Below the pieces are notes generated by a model. It made no database searches. It was not told the origin of the DNA and saw nothing but the letters and a program-made list of their open reading frames with translations. A program made the translations under genes and the position numbers. From CAWBAT01 sp046331665 (lineage in GTDB: Bacteria > Acidobacteriota > Terriglobia > Versatilivoradales > Versatilivoraceae), in the NCBI GenBank assembly GCA_046331665.1, contig JAXLQK010000029.1, forward strand, positions 10,736-74,735: 64,000 nucleotides of DNA. Direction: 5' to 3'. Below are positions 17,796-27,770 of this stretch, piece after piece; position 1 is the first letter of the stretch, and each line of letters opens with the position of its first letter.

Positions 17796-18953
17796 TCATT
17801 TTGTCACAAATCGAGCCGGAGAAAACTCATTTCTCAAGACATGTTCTCGTGATTGCAATATCAAACTGGCGGCTAAGACTCCTGCCGAATAGCTCACGGT
17901 GACTCCGTGTCCTCCGAGCCCCGCTACCCAAAAGAAGCCATCGAGATTGGGGTCCCACCCAATGACAAAGTGGCGGTCTGGAGCGAAGGTTCTTAAACCA
18001 CACCACGAATTCCGAATCCGTAATTCCGCCAGCTTCGGGAAGCAACGCAACGTCTTTTCCGCCAGCATCTCCAGGACGGAAGGATCTTGGGCCGGAAGAC
18101 CCGGGCTTTCGGGAGACTCATCACAAGGGCTTAGAAGTAATCCCCCCGATTCCGGGCGAAAATAAAGTTCATGAGCGAGGTCCCAGATTATGGGCCAGGC
18201 CGGGGAAACCCAATCGAGAGCTTCAGTGACATACAGATGACGGCGGTAGGGAATCATCGGAATTGCTGTGGCCCCGGCGAGGGCGGCAATTGCGCCGGCC
18301 CAGGCGCCTGCAGCATTGACCACGATATCGACTTCGAATTCACCAACATTCGTTTCCACGGCGACGACTCGCTGGTTGCGTGTAATGATCCTGTTTAATT
18401 TCTCGGAGAAGCGGACTTCGGCCCCACCCGCCTCAGCGGACTTCAGATACCCTCGAATGAGACCATGGATATCAATGACCCCGTCGGTAGGACACCAGAT
18501 TCCTCCAAGACAGGGAGAGCCTTCGAGCACCGGGACTTGCCTAACGATCTGTTCAAGTGGCCACCATTCTGCCTTTACACCGGATTCCCGGGAGCGTCGT
18601 CCGTCTGCCTGAAGACGGATGGCACCTTCATCATTGGTAAGCAGAAATGAACCGATTTGTTGGAACGGAGTTTCCACTGGCCAGGAATCCGGCAATTGGC
18701 GAAGAAAAGCAGCCCCTCCACGGGCCATTGCACTGACGGACTCCCCGGAAACGACCTGCCGGATCATGGCCGCATTTTTCCCGGACGCATGGCTTCCAGG
18801 GATTGCTTCCTGCTCGATCACCTTCACATGGGTCATGCCCATCTGGGTCAAGTGAAAGGCAGTTGTTGCCCCCGCGAATCCAGCTCCAATAATGACACAA
18901 CGCTTTTCGGTCATAGCTCCAGCCATAAAACTCCACCCATCTCTTTCCGTCAT
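17796..18953 (-). CDS. FAD-dependent oxidoreductase, DAO (glycine/D-amino-acid oxidase) family
   Basis: A 385-residue flavoprotein. The dinucleotide-binding motif 'VIIGAGFAGATTAFHL' starts near residue 19, and the DAO-family FAD strands 'VNAAGAWAG' and the C-terminal 'FFWVAGLGGHGVTVSYSAG' are present. Such enzymes oxidise secondary amines, D-amino acids or hydroxy acids. The ATG at 18953 overlaps the TGA of the response-regulator gene by four bases (ATGA), which supports this start over internal Met codons at 18926 and 18914. It therefore seems to be the last gene of a kinase-regulator-oxidoreductase transcript. The substrate cannot be inferred, and the gene itself is intact although both upstream genes are wrecked. 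Confidence 0.85.
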   Translation of the reverse strand: MTERDGWSFMAGAMTEKRCVIIGAGFAGATTAFHLTQMGMTHVKVIEQEAIPGSHASGKNAAMIRQVVSGESVSAMARGGAAFLRQLPDSWPVETPFQQIGSFLLTNDEGAIRLQADGRRSRESGVKAEWWPLEQIVRQVPVLEGSPCLGGIWCPTDGVIDIHGLIRGYLKSAEAGGAEVRFSEKLNRIITRNQRVVAVETNVGEFEVDIVVNAAGAWAGAIAALAGATAIPMIPYRRHLYVTEALDWVSPAWPIIWDLAHELYFRPESGGLLLSPCDESPESPGLPAQDPSVLEMLAEKTLRCFPKLAELRIRNSWCGLRTFAPDRHFVIGWDPNLDGFFWVAGLGGHGVTVSYSAGVLAASLILQSREHVLRNEFSPARFVTK

Positions 18954-19788
18954 TGCCCGAAGATCTTCAAAGGATTCTCGGAGTCAATCCGCTCTACTTG
19001 ACCGAACCCCTCAGCAATGAACCGATAGCCGACTCCGCGGACAGTCAGAAGATAGCGTGGCTTGGTGGGGACGTCTCGAAGATAGCGGCGCAATCGAACG
19101 ATGAAATTGTCAATCGCGCGCGTATCGGTATCCAGCGAAGCCTCCAGACTTCTTCCAAGATCGACTTGCGGGAGACGGTTCGCCCAGCATGTTGAACCAA
19201 ATGGTGAAGCAAGGCGTAGTTTCCATCAGAGTCAGTGGTATCACCCCGGATTTCACGCGAATTTCGGGAATTGTAAAGTCAATGGTCTTTGTCCTCCAAT
19301 TTGAAAGATTTTTGATCCAAGTCGCCATTGAGAAGTCCTGCCTTCAACGTGGATTTCGGATTGCAGGGGGGCGCCATTTCTCAAGCGATGAGCGCTCCGA
19401 GTAACTGCGCAGAAACCAATGCCGACGGCGTAAAAGGCTTCCCAGTCGAGCCATCAAAATCGATAATTCGAATGGTTTTGGCAAATAATCGTCGGCACCC
19501 GCTTCAAATCCCTGTAAAACGTCTTGCGGTTGACCACGGGCAGTCATGATCAGCACGGGAAGGAAAAGCCCTGCCTTCCGGAGTTCGGAAACCACGCGAA
19601 ATCCATCCATTCCCGGCAGCATCACGTCCAATAGGATCACATCAAACCGCTCTGGCTGACGCCGTACCGCATCCAGAGCACCTTCACCGTCTCCTGCGAC
19701 TTCGACCTGATAGCCTCTTGCTTCCAGGCGTAATCGGCAATCCGTTGGCCAAGCTTGTCTCATCTTCAACAATCAGTATGGCGCTCAC
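18950..19788 (-). pseudogene. OmpR/PhoB-type response regulator, multiply frameshifted
   Basis: The receiver begins at a GTG at 19788 ('AILIVEDETSLANGL') with the acidic pocket, followed by Asp in 'ILLDVMLPGMDGF' and Lys in 'DDYLPKPFEL'. The winged-helix DNA-binding domain appears in pieces in other frames: 'NYALLHHLVQHAGRTVSRK' and 'RAIDNFIVRLRRYLRDVPTK' with 'YLLTVRGVGYRFIAEGF' at the end. At least four shifts are needed: an extra C near 19745, breaks near 19400 and 19240, and another near 19135. All domains are still recognisable, so the damage is recent or is a sequence-quality artefact. It follows the kinase gene by 28 bases. Confidence 0.75.
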
Positions 19789-19816
19789 AGTTCTCGTCTT
19801 TTCCCATTACCGCATT

Positions 19817-20749
19817 CTACGCGCGCGGCAGTTCAACTGTAAAAGTACCGCCCAACCCCTTACCCTGTACTTCCGCAAACCCTGCCTTTGTGCCGCTTGA
19901 CAATTGAGCGAACGATGAATAACCCCAAGCCTGTTCCTTGGACACGCCTCGATTCGCGATGAGTTGCCCGATAAAATCTTTGAAAAATTCTCTTGAGCCG
20001 ATCTCCGGGAATTCCAATCCCGAGCGGTTACGCACCCGGATCACTGCCCGCGACGACCACCAGCAGCCATCGCTGCAGCCATCGGACGCTTCCGGAGAGT
20101 TATTATTGACCCGCCATCCAGCAGTGTTGGTCAATGCGCCCATTTCTTCGTCACCCCAAACTGCCGTAGGGGAGTCATCAACTTCCAATTCCTGGAAGAC
20201 CATCGGTCCTTCATTAAGTGGTACCGTGCTCGAGCCCATTCCATGCACTCCCGGACTAATGGAGCCAGTAGAATGCGATCCCGTTGGGCCGCCTCGCTCC
20301 GATGGGAAAGCCGGCCAGTGCGCAAGACTTGCTCGACCGTATGCAGCAGGCGGTCGTTATCGGCAAGCATAATGTTATAAAACTGAAGGCGAGTTGCCTC
20401 GTCGACTCGCGGGTTTTCAGAGTTTCCAAATAAAGGCGGATGGAGGTGATGGGAGTCTTCAGCTCGTGAGTGACTGCATTGATGAATCCAGTCATGTTGT
20501 TCATTGGCAGGGCACTGCGAACCAGAAAGGTCGTATTCAGAATGAGTCCGGCAATGATGGCTATAAAAAAAATGCATCTCTAAAACCAGGGATGGCTACC
20601 TGCCGCCAATGCAAAACGACCCATCCCACATTCAAGGCGACGGCCAGTGCAACCAGGCAGGTCCCCAGGGCAATAAAGAATATGATGGAACTCTTCCGAC
20701 TTGGTACATGCATCGAGCCAATTCTAGGCGAAGGTCGCGAAGGGAGCAA
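19817..20749 (-). pseudogene. Sensor histidine kinase, multiply frameshifted
   Basis: Pieces of one membrane kinase lie in order across several frames. There is an N-terminal transmembrane segment ('IIFFIALGTCLVALAVALNV'), the dimerisation/phosphoacceptor box 'FINAVTHELKTPITSIRLYL' with its His, the continuation 'FYNIMLADNDRLLHTVEQVL', and the ATPase G2 region 'VQGTGLGLFIVRSIVKRHKG', ending 'GGTFTVELPRA' in another frame. At least four shifts separate these parts, so no functional kinase can be read. The H-box wording is what I recall from acidobacterial kinases, which is one reason for the phylum guess. Start could also be the Met at 20713. Confidence 0.75.
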
Positions 20750-21005
20750 ACCGGAATATTGATGGGGCTACAATTCCTAGGCTTGCGTCGCGAAAATTTG
20801 GTGTAGAGTATTCCTGTGCGTCTTTGCCAGGTTCCATTCTCGCCTCATGGAAAATCTTAATGGACGGTTGGGCGACTCCCTAAGCCCGGAGTCATGAAAT
20901 TCATTTGGGTTTGTTCCCGAAATGCATAGACTTCCGGGATGCAGTTCGGGACCTTCGGAAAAATCAGCGATTGCTTGATCTAGCCATGAACCAGGAGAGG
21001 TTACG

Positions 21006-22013
21006 ATGACGAGTGAAAAACCAAATCCAGAATTAATTTTTGACGCTCTGAATGCCTACCAAAAATCAGCCACCTTGAGCGGCGCCATAGAACTTGATCT
21101 ATTTACGGGTGTGGGCGAAGGGAAGAATACAGTTTCCCCAATTGGCCGAATACTGCAAAGCCACTGCCAAAGGGATCAGGGTGTTGTGTGACTTTATGGT
21201 CATTCAGGGCTTTTTGGGAAAAGATGACGCCATTATCTTTTGACCCCCATCTCAGCCGTTTCTGGATCGAAAATCCCCAAGTTATCTCGGGTCCATCGTT
21301 CGATTCCCCAAACAACCCCTTCGATAGAGGGGGCCTTTCAAGATGTTGCCTCGTTGGTCCGGAAGGAGGGATCGGTTCTCGCAGGGGACGGTAGAGGCGA
21401 ACAATCCCATTTGGGTCGAATTTGCCAGAAGCATGGCACCATTGGCTCTCCCGGATGGCCGAGGCAGTAGCCAAGTTAGTTGAGCCGAAGGCGGGAAATC
21501 TTCCCAAGGTCCTGGATATTGCCGCTGGACATGGATATTGGCGGGGATCTCGATCGGGAAGTGAATCCCCAGGCTCAGATTGTTGCACTCGACTGGCCTG
21601 CGGTGCTTGAAGTGGCAAAGACGAACGCCTCAAAAGCAGGGATGGATGGGCGATTTCATACGCTCCCGGGAAGTGCCTTCGAAACGGAATTTGCGGGTGA
21701 ATATGAAATTGTCCTTTTGACAAATTTCCTTCACCACTTTGATCAGGAAACCTGTAAAGGGCTGATTGGGAAAATCAGAAAGTCCATAAGCAAAGGGGGA
21801 AGGACTTTGACGGTGGAATTTGTGCCCAACGAAGATCGGGTCTCTCCACCGGTGGCTGCCTCATTTGCGATGATGATGCTCGGAACGACGGCCTCCGGGG
21901 ATGCCTATACCTTCTCGGAGTACGAACAAATGTTTCGGGAAGGTGGGTTTTCGCGCTCTGAGCTGCATACGGTCCCAAACGCACCTCAGAGTGTGATCGT
22001 CAGTTACGCCTAA
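21006..22013 (+). pseudogene. SAM-dependent O-methyltransferase, frameshifted
   Basis: It starts behind AGGAGAGG. The N-terminal dimerisation helix ('AYQKSATLSGAIELDLFTGV') is followed, in other frames, by 'FLGKDD', 'LPKVLDIAAGHG' (SAM-binding motif I, near 21510) and a long intact C-terminal part with 'IVLLTNFLHHFDQETCKGLI' and 'EYEQMFREGGFSRSELH'. This is the layout of the plant-type O-methyltransferase (methyltransf_2) family, about 335 residues. At least three shifts (near 21130, 21330-21480 and 21540) interrupt it. Substrate unknown. It is the last of three adjacent wrecked genes before the REP/RAYT locus. Confidence 0.75.
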
Positions 22014-22111
22014 TTGTCGCGGAAACGGCAATCTGCTGTATGAATTGGCGTTATAAATTTTGTGATTCCCTGTTCAAGGCACTTGAACTTCTACCAACAG
22101 GCTTGGCGCCT

Positions 22112-22254
22112 TACGGAGCTTTGTCGATACATGATGGGGGTTTCTATAAACAGATCGCCCCTAGCGGGGCTCAATCGGCTCCAACCTCTCTATGCGACCA
22201 GTCTGGTTCATTCTGCGTGCGGCAATCCAATTTGTAGTTTCCCGTTGGATCAAT
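22112..22254. repeat. Left copy of 143-bp direct repeat flanking the RAYT gene
   Basis: This segment is nearly identical to 22940-23082, starting with TACGGAGCTTtGTCGATAC and ending TTTCCCGTTGGATCAATA. It contains a perfect palindrome GCCCC-TAGC-GGGGC near its middle and begins with the TACGGAGC part of the REP core in inverse orientation. The two copies bracket the transposase gene in the same orientation, as expected if the unit was copied or mobilised together with it. Confidence 0.85.
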
Positions 22255-22375
22255 AGGTTGTATTTGATTTTTCGTGGGCCAATGGGTGAATTCTGTCTGT
22301 TGGCTTGCCTGACTTGATTCCCCTTAGCTCTCGCTTAGACAGACCTGTTTGCGAGATTTTGCCGAGCAAATGGCC

Positions 22376-22450
22376 AAGCTCCGTCAGGAGCGACCTGTAT
22401 ATAGATATGTGTGTCCCCAACCTTCCAAGCTCCGGGTTGTGATGACCTGT
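22376..22450. repeat. REP element and a degenerate copy, downstream of the RAYT gene
   Basis: AAGCTCCGTCAGGAGCGACC followed by TGTATATAGA at 22376-22405 is one complete REP unit, with the imperfect palindrome GCTCC-GTCA-GGAGC. A degenerate partial copy (AAGCTCCGGGTTGTGATGAC) follows at about 22426-22450, ending 10 bases from the transposase stop codon. Confidence 0.8.
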
Positions 22451-22460
22451 TACCTTTACA

Positions 22461-22919
22461 TCAGTGGGTGACTTGAATATGCATTTCATCAAAATCAACA
22501 TCAAACTTCTTTAGCAACTGCATATACTCGTCCCGAAATCTTAATTTCTTGTGGTGTTGTTCTTGCAGTTGAATGTAACGGATTACTTTTCCTAGTTGTG
22601 AGTGAGAATAAGAAAACGCACCAAAACCCTCTTGCCAATTGAATTTTCCGCGGAACCATTTCTTCTCGTTGATGAACCCCGCAGATATGGCCTTAATGTC
22701 CCGAACAAGATCAGATAGGGCAATATCGGGTTTCATGCCTAGGAGTAAATGAAGATGGTCGGGCATGCTGTTTACGGCGATTAGTTTCTGTCCACGGTTG
22801 TGGACAATGCCAGTGATGTATTTGTGAATCTCCTCCTTGAAATCCTTCTTTATAAGGGATTCTCTGGCCTGAACGGCGAAAATGACATGAACATAAATTT
22901 GGGAATAGGTGTTAGCCAT
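22461..22919 (-). mobile_element. RAYT-type (IS200-like) Y1 transposase
   Basis: An intact 152-residue HUH single-strand transposase: the metal-binding 'MPDHLHLLLG' (His55, His57) and the catalytic Tyr115 in 'KVIRYIQLQEQHH', with the family N-terminus 'YVHVIFAVQARE'. No accessory tnpB is present. REP units lie at both ends, including an inverted one 10 bases upstream of the start codon, which marks it as a REP-associated tyrosine transposase and not a free-standing IS200. RAYTs are thought to generate or maintain dispersed REP palindromes through single-stranded hairpins. It is one of the few intact genes in the 19-25 kb stretch. Confidence 0.9.
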
Positions 22920-22928
22920 GTCAAAAAA

Positions 22929-23082
22929 CAGGCCGCTCCTACGGAGCTTCGTCGATACTTGGTGGGGGTTTCTATAAACAGATCGCCCCTAGCGGGGCTC
23001 AATCGGCTCCAACCTCTCTATGCGACCAGTCTGTCTATTCTGCGCGCGGCAATCCAATTTTTAGTTTCCCGCTGGATCGATA
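22929..23082. repeat. Inverted REP core plus right copy of the 143-bp repeat
   Basis: CAGGCCGCTCCTACGGAGCT at 22929-22948 is a REP core in the opposite orientation to the other units. It runs straight into the second copy of the direct repeat (22940-23082, matching 22112-22254, with the same GCCCC-TAGC-GGGGC palindrome). The transposase is thus framed by an inverted REP at its 5' side and a direct one at its 3' side. Confidence 0.85.
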
Positions 23083-23150
23083 ATTTTATCGATGTTTTGC
23101 CGAGCCGCTAAGAGTTTATTTTGAATAGGGTGTTGTCCTAACAGGAAGCA

Positions 23151-23434
23151 TTTAGCTCCGTCAGGAGCGGCCTGTATATAGATATGTGTGTCCCCAAATC
23201 CTTCCAAGCTCCGCTAGGAGCGACCTGTTTATAGATATGCGTGCCCCCAGATCCTGCCAAGCTCCGTTAGGAGCGTCTCGTTTATAGACCTTGCCTGCGC
23301 GAAATGGCCAAGCCTGTTAGAGCGTCCTGTTGGCAGACCTGCCCTGCGCAAAAATCACCAAGCTCCGTTAGGAGCGACCTGTGTATAGACCTTGCCGAGG
23401 CGAAAATCACCAAGCTCCGTCAGGAGCGGCCTGT
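23151..23434. repeat. Array of six REP units
   Basis: Six units of the form AAGCTCCGTtAGGAGCGaCC plus TGTnTATAGA start near 23153, 23206, 23258, 23309 (degenerate), 23359 and 23411, about 50 bases apart. The palindromic core GCTCC-GTTA-GGAGC varies by compensating changes (GTCA, GCTA, GTTA). Linkers are also related (TATGYGTGYCCCCA or CCTTGCC with gcgAAAATCACC), so the whole 50-base unit is tandemly repeated. It ends at the stop of the broken DUF1501 gene. Confidence 0.85.
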
Positions 23435-23437
23435 CCA

Positions 23438-24877
23438 CTAAGCAAGCATCTTGGGGATAACATTACCTTCCACGTCGGTTAATCGGAAGTCTCTTCCCAT
23501 GTGACGGTAGGTGAGTCGCGTGTGGTCGAAGCCCAGGCATTGCATCAGGGTGGCCTGCAGGTCATGAACGTGGACGGATCTTCGACAATATTCGTGACAA
23601 AAGCCGTCGGTTTTCCTAATAACTTGGCCCCCTTTGATTCCCCCGCCCGCCAGCCACATACTATAGGCGTTGGGATGGTGGTCGCGCCCTGCATTTTCCG
23701 CATCTTCAGGCTTGCGGATTTCCACCATCGGGGTGCGCCGAATTCTCCGCCCCAAACAATCAGGGTCTCGTCGAGCAGCCCTTTGTTTAAGATCCTTGAT
23801 TAAGGCCGCAGTTGATTTGATCTTCTACAGCGCTTGGGAAGTTTTCTGTTGAGCTCAACGTGATCATCCCAGCTGGCGTCCATCATCAAGATAAATCGGA
23901 CACCCCGTTCCACCATGCGACGCGCTAACAGACAATTCGTCGCATATTGTTTTAGGTCCTCGTCACTACTCGTTACTCCGTATTGGTCAAGAATGCTTTG
24001 AGGTTCATTGTCGAAGCTTAACAAACCAGGGGCCTCCATTTGCATTCGAAATGCCAGTCTACAAGCTGAAATACGGAGTGCGATTTCCATATCCCCCGTG
24101 CTGCTGGGCAAACGCTCTTCATTCAAGTCCCGAAGGGTCTCCAGAGCCAGCTTCGCGATGCCTGGTTAATGCCAGAGGGGTTAGAGAGGTAGAGGATCGG
24201 GTCTCCGCTGTTTCGGAAGACTGTCCCCTGATAATGTGACGGCAGAAAGCCGCTGGAAAAATTACTGGCACCGCCACTGGTTCCGACGCCCGAGGTGAGC
24301 ACGACAAAGCTCGGCAGATTTTGCGATTCACTCCTCAGTCCTACACCGACCATGCACCCAAGAAGTCGGCCTTCCGAATCGGTAATGGACCCGTGAATAG
24401 AAGAAGTGATCAAAGGGTGGTGATTAAAGGTACTGGTGTGCAGCATCCGGATCAGACAACTTCGTCTCCGCAGGAACTGATATGGGGCAGCAATCGGAAA
24501 ATGGCACTGACATTCCTGGCTGCCTGGAATTTGTAGTGACTCGCCATAACGGCGGCCGTGGGCTTGATAAAAGCCAGTTTTAGATCCTTCGCTTGGCGAG
24601 GGGGGAAGAGATTGCCTGACGGGGCTTTTCGGCAGAGCCATTTTCATCAAACAGTTCGAATTGCCGTCCTCCTCCATAAACATAAAAATCACATGCTTGG
24701 CTTTTGGCGCAAAGTGCGGAAGCTGGGGGCCAGAGGATTCACCCGTGGCAGAGCGTTTCATGGCCGTCTGCGGTCAATAAACTGTAGCCAAAGCCATGAC
24801 CCCGACTCCCCTGGCACACCGTTGCAGGAAATCTCTTCGTGATTGAGTTGTTTGAAGTGACGAAAATCCATGGACAT
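23438..24877 (-). pseudogene. DUF1501 protein, multiply frameshifted
   Basis: A secreted DUF1501 (sulfatase-fold) protein in several frames. It starts at an ATG at 24877 or 24871 inside the end of the preceding gene. It has a Tat-type signal readable as 'RRDFLQRCARGVGVMALA' after one shift, then 'HFAPKAKHVIFMFM', 'NFSSGFLPSHYQGTVFRNSG', 'NCLLARRMVERGVRFILMMD', and the C-terminus 'VHVHDLQATLMQCLGFDHTR' with 'GRDFRLTDVEGNV'. At least four shifts are needed. Intact relatives at 50116 and 54167 supply the template for this reading. Members pair with DUF1549/DUF1553 proteins, as here; the biochemical role is unproven. Confidence 0.8.
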
Positions 24878-27484
24878 TGAGCCCCTCGTAATGAATTCAT
24901 CGAGATTCATAACCACGCGTCCCAGTCCCACCCATGCGGCCACATCGACAGGATCGGACCCCGCAATGGGGTTGGGGGCAAGAATCTTGATTGCATCGGG
25001 GGTCGTTTCAAAGAGACGACGTTGATCCCAGTAAAAGCGAGCAAGCCGATCACGCTCGATTGAGTTTGGTTTACGATTGAGACAAAACTCATAGACGGTA
25101 TCGAGCCGGCCATTCCAATCGCTGGGCGCTTCCTGCAAAGCCCTCATCGCCAGGGATTGGGCCGCCTCGGTAAAGACCGGATCATTCAAAAGGTTGAGCG
25201 CCTGGAGAGGCGTGTTGGAGCGCCGGCGTTGACTGGCGGCATTGTTGGCGTTGGGCTCGTCAAAGTTGGCCAATTGTGGATAAGGCGAGGTTCTCTGAAA
25301 ATGGATGTAGAGACCGCGGCGATAGCGGTCTTTCCCCGTCGTTTCCTCCCATTTGGCATTTCCGTAAGTAAGTTTGGTGACACTCTCCGGTTGGGGCGGT
25401 CGAATACTCGGCCCCCCGACGGCTGGATAGAGCAGACCGCTGGCAAAGAGAGCGGCATCCCGAATCCCTTCCGCGGACAAGCGCAGACGATTCTGCCGGG
25501 CGAGTAGCGTATTGGCAGGGTCTTTTTCTCTCAAGTCGGGCCGGTCATGGGAAGATTGTCGATACGTGGCAGACATGACGATCAACTTGTTCATCTGTTT
25601 CAGGCTCCAGTCCCGGTCCATGAATTCGACGGCCAGCCAATCCAGGAGTTCGGGATGGGTCGGCTTTTCCCCTTGGAGGCCAAAATCATCGGAAGTTCGG
25701 ACAATCCCGCGTCCGAAAAATTCCTGCCACATGCGATTCATGGTGACTCGGCCGGTCAGCGGGTTCTCGCGCGAAACAATCCACTGAGCAAATTGTAAAC
25801 GGGGTTGCGCCGAAGTGCGGGGTGGAGCAGGGAAGATGGCAGGGATCTCAGGCTGAACTTCGATTCCGGCTCTGCGATAGTCCCCGCGGATGGCAATGAA
25901 TGTCTTAACCGGTTCGGGGTTCTGACTAATGACAAAAGCCTGGCTTAATGCAGGATAAGATCTATCCAGGTCCTCCAGCTTTTTCTGCAATTCCTTGAAT
26001 TTTTCTCTTTGGGCCTTGTCCTTTTCGATGTCAGGTCCCGGTGATTTGACAAAATAATCGGTCAGGCCATCATTTTCCTTTGTGGTCCTCTTGTCGGGAT
26101 CCCGCCGCAATATCAAATCGACGGAGTCCACCATGGCCCGGATTCCCGTTACCTGGTAATCCCAGGCGAGATTTTTTCCCGGAGAGTCCATCGCCTGACG
26201 CAGGTTCGCTTCCCATTGCGCCTCGAGCACAGGGACATCTAATTCCGCCAGCAATTCGGCCCTTTTTTTACGGTATTCAGGCTGATGTTGGAGGAAGGGA
26301 CCCAGCTCCCCGGGGAGAGGAGCGTCTATGGTCTGGTCTTGCGTCTGATTCATGAAAGCATAGAGTTGATAAAAATCTTTCTGAGTGAAGGGGTCATACT
26401 TGTGATCATGGCATTGAGCACAACCCACGGTCATTCCAAGCCACACAGTTCCTATGGTATTCGTCCGGTCAACCAATTCTTCAAAGCGCGCCTCTTCACG
26501 TTTTACTCCGGCTTCCCGGTTCTTCAGCCCATTGCGATGAAAACCTGTGGCGACTTTTGGGTCGACGGCCGACTTGGGCAGCAGATCCCCCGCAATCTGT
26601 TCAATTGTAAACTGGTCAAAAGGCATGTCACGATTCAAAGCTTCAATGACATATTCCCGCCAACGCCAGGCATAGGGACGAGGGAGGTCCTTCTCAAAAC
26701 CATCACTGTCGGCATAGCGTGCCAGATCCAGCCATTGTCGTGCCCAGCGTTCTCCGTAGTGGGGAGAGTTAAGCAGGCGATTGACCACCTTCTCATAGGC
26801 GTCCGGGCTGGAGTCAGACAGGAATGCCGTGACCTCTTCCATCGAGGGAGGAAGCCCGATGAGGTCAAAGGTAACGCGGCGAATCAGCGTTGTTTTGTCC
26901 GCCTCGGGCGAAGGAGTAATTCCTTCGGATTCCAGCTTGTGAAGGACAAAGGAGTCAATGGGATTTTGTACCCAGGAACCCTGCTTTACTGTGGGCGGCT
27001 CAGGCCGATGGACCGGCTGAAAGGACCAATGGGCTTTACGTTCCGCGAGGGAAGGTTTTTGGGAGGTAACTGGAGTTCTGGTACTCTCCGGCCATGAAGC
27101 TCCTTGATCGATCCAGGCCTTCAACCTGGCAATCTCGGCGGGGGTCAACGTATCAGCCGGCGGCATCTTAAAGCCTTCCTTGTTGCTTGAGACACGCTCG
27201 ATCAACTTGCTTTGAGCGCTATCGCCCGCCACAATCACTGCTCCAGAATAACCGCCTTTCAAGGCGTCTACTTTCTTATCCAGACGCAATCCCACCATTT
27301 GAGTGTCAGGACCATGGCATTGGTAACACTTGGTGTGAAAAATCGGCTCAATCTCACTGACAAAATCAACTGGATTCTCAGTCGCGGCAGAACAGACCGC
27401 AGGTTGCCAAAGCATCGGGCAAACGAATATCCCGATCATGAGAAGCAAAAGTCGCCATCGGATTGGAATATGTCGAAGGTACAT
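24758..27484 (-). CDS. DUF1549/DUF1553 cytochrome-like protein (PSD1 type), reading into next gene
   Basis: A 908-residue exported protein with signal peptide, planctomycete-type cytochrome c domain (CYQCH at residues 53-57), DUF1549 in the middle with a second CxxCH ('GCAQCHDHKYDPF', near 352) and a C-terminal DUF1553 domain ('FGRGIVRTSDDFGLQGEKPT', 'RRRSNTPLQALNLLNDPVF'). Each CxxCH could attach a c-type haem, so an extracytoplasmic redox role is likely, but no member has a settled function. Relatives end 'LDEFITRE'-stop; here the frame runs 37 residues further ('SMSMDFRHFKQL...') into the start of the DUF1501 gene, an apparent lost stop or indel near 24885. Confidence 0.88.
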   Translation of the reverse strand: MYLRHIPIRWRLLLLMIGIFVCPMLWQPAVCSAATENPVDFVSEIEPIFHTKCYQCHGPDTQMVGLRLDKKVDALKGGYSGAVIVAGDSAQSKLIERVSSNKEGFKMPPADTLTPAEIARLKAWIDQGASWPESTRTPVTSQKPSLAERKAHWSFQPVHRPEPPTVKQGSWVQNPIDSFVLHKLESEGITPSPEADKTTLIRRVTFDLIGLPPSMEEVTAFLSDSSPDAYEKVVNRLLNSPHYGERWARQWLDLARYADSDGFEKDLPRPYAWRWREYVIEALNRDMPFDQFTIEQIAGDLLPKSAVDPKVATGFHRNGLKNREAGVKREEARFEELVDRTNTIGTVWLGMTVGCAQCHDHKYDPFTQKDFYQLYAFMNQTQDQTIDAPLPGELGPFLQHQPEYRKKRAELLAELDVPVLEAQWEANLRQAMDSPGKNLAWDYQVTGIRAMVDSVDLILRRDPDKRTTKENDGLTDYFVKSPGPDIEKDKAQREKFKELQKKLEDLDRSYPALSQAFVISQNPEPVKTFIAIRGDYRRAGIEVQPEIPAIFPAPPRTSAQPRLQFAQWIVSRENPLTGRVTMNRMWQEFFGRGIVRTSDDFGLQGEKPTHPELLDWLAVEFMDRDWSLKQMNKLIVMSATYRQSSHDRPDLREKDPANTLLARQNRLRLSAEGIRDAALFASGLLYPAVGGPSIRPPQPESVTKLTYGNAKWEETTGKDRYRRGLYIHFQRTSPYPQLANFDEPNANNAASQRRRSNTPLQALNLLNDPVFTEAAQSLAMRALQEAPSDWNGRLDTVYEFCLNRKPNSIERDRLARFYWDQRRLFETTPDAIKILAPNPIAGSDPVDVAAWVGLGRVVMNLDEFITRGSMSMDFRHFKQLNHEEISCNGVPGESGSWLWLQFIDRRRP

Positions 27485-27770
27485 GTCTTATGCCTTCTTC
27501 GAAGTAATGCGCAAATTCTGGTATCGCTAGAATATTAAGCTACCTATCCTGATTGGACAAGATTTACCTTGTCACTGCCTGGCGTTGCTCCCATTGTGGC
27601 GGATCTTCGGGGGAACGAGCTGGCGGTGGGTTTTGACCGAAATAGGCGTGGGGTCGACGAAGGATTTGCGTCGAACTCATGGTACCGCTTCCTGTGAAAG
27701 AGCATCACGGTATTGGTGACAAGCCGGAAGAACTACTCACCCGCAACGCTTGGTTGCTTGCAGAAACACA

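Noticed and set aside
22461..22919. Classical IS200/IS605 with tnpB
   Set aside because: Only the Y1 transposase is present and it is embedded in REP units, which fits a RAYT better.
23151..23434. CRISPR array
   Set aside because: Repeats are degenerate palindromes, the linkers are themselves related instead of unique spacers, and no cas genes are present.
26285..27097. Plus-strand frame of 270 codons within the DUF1549/1553 gene
   Set aside because: It is antisense to conserved DUF1549 strands including CxxCH; no ribosome site or known domain.
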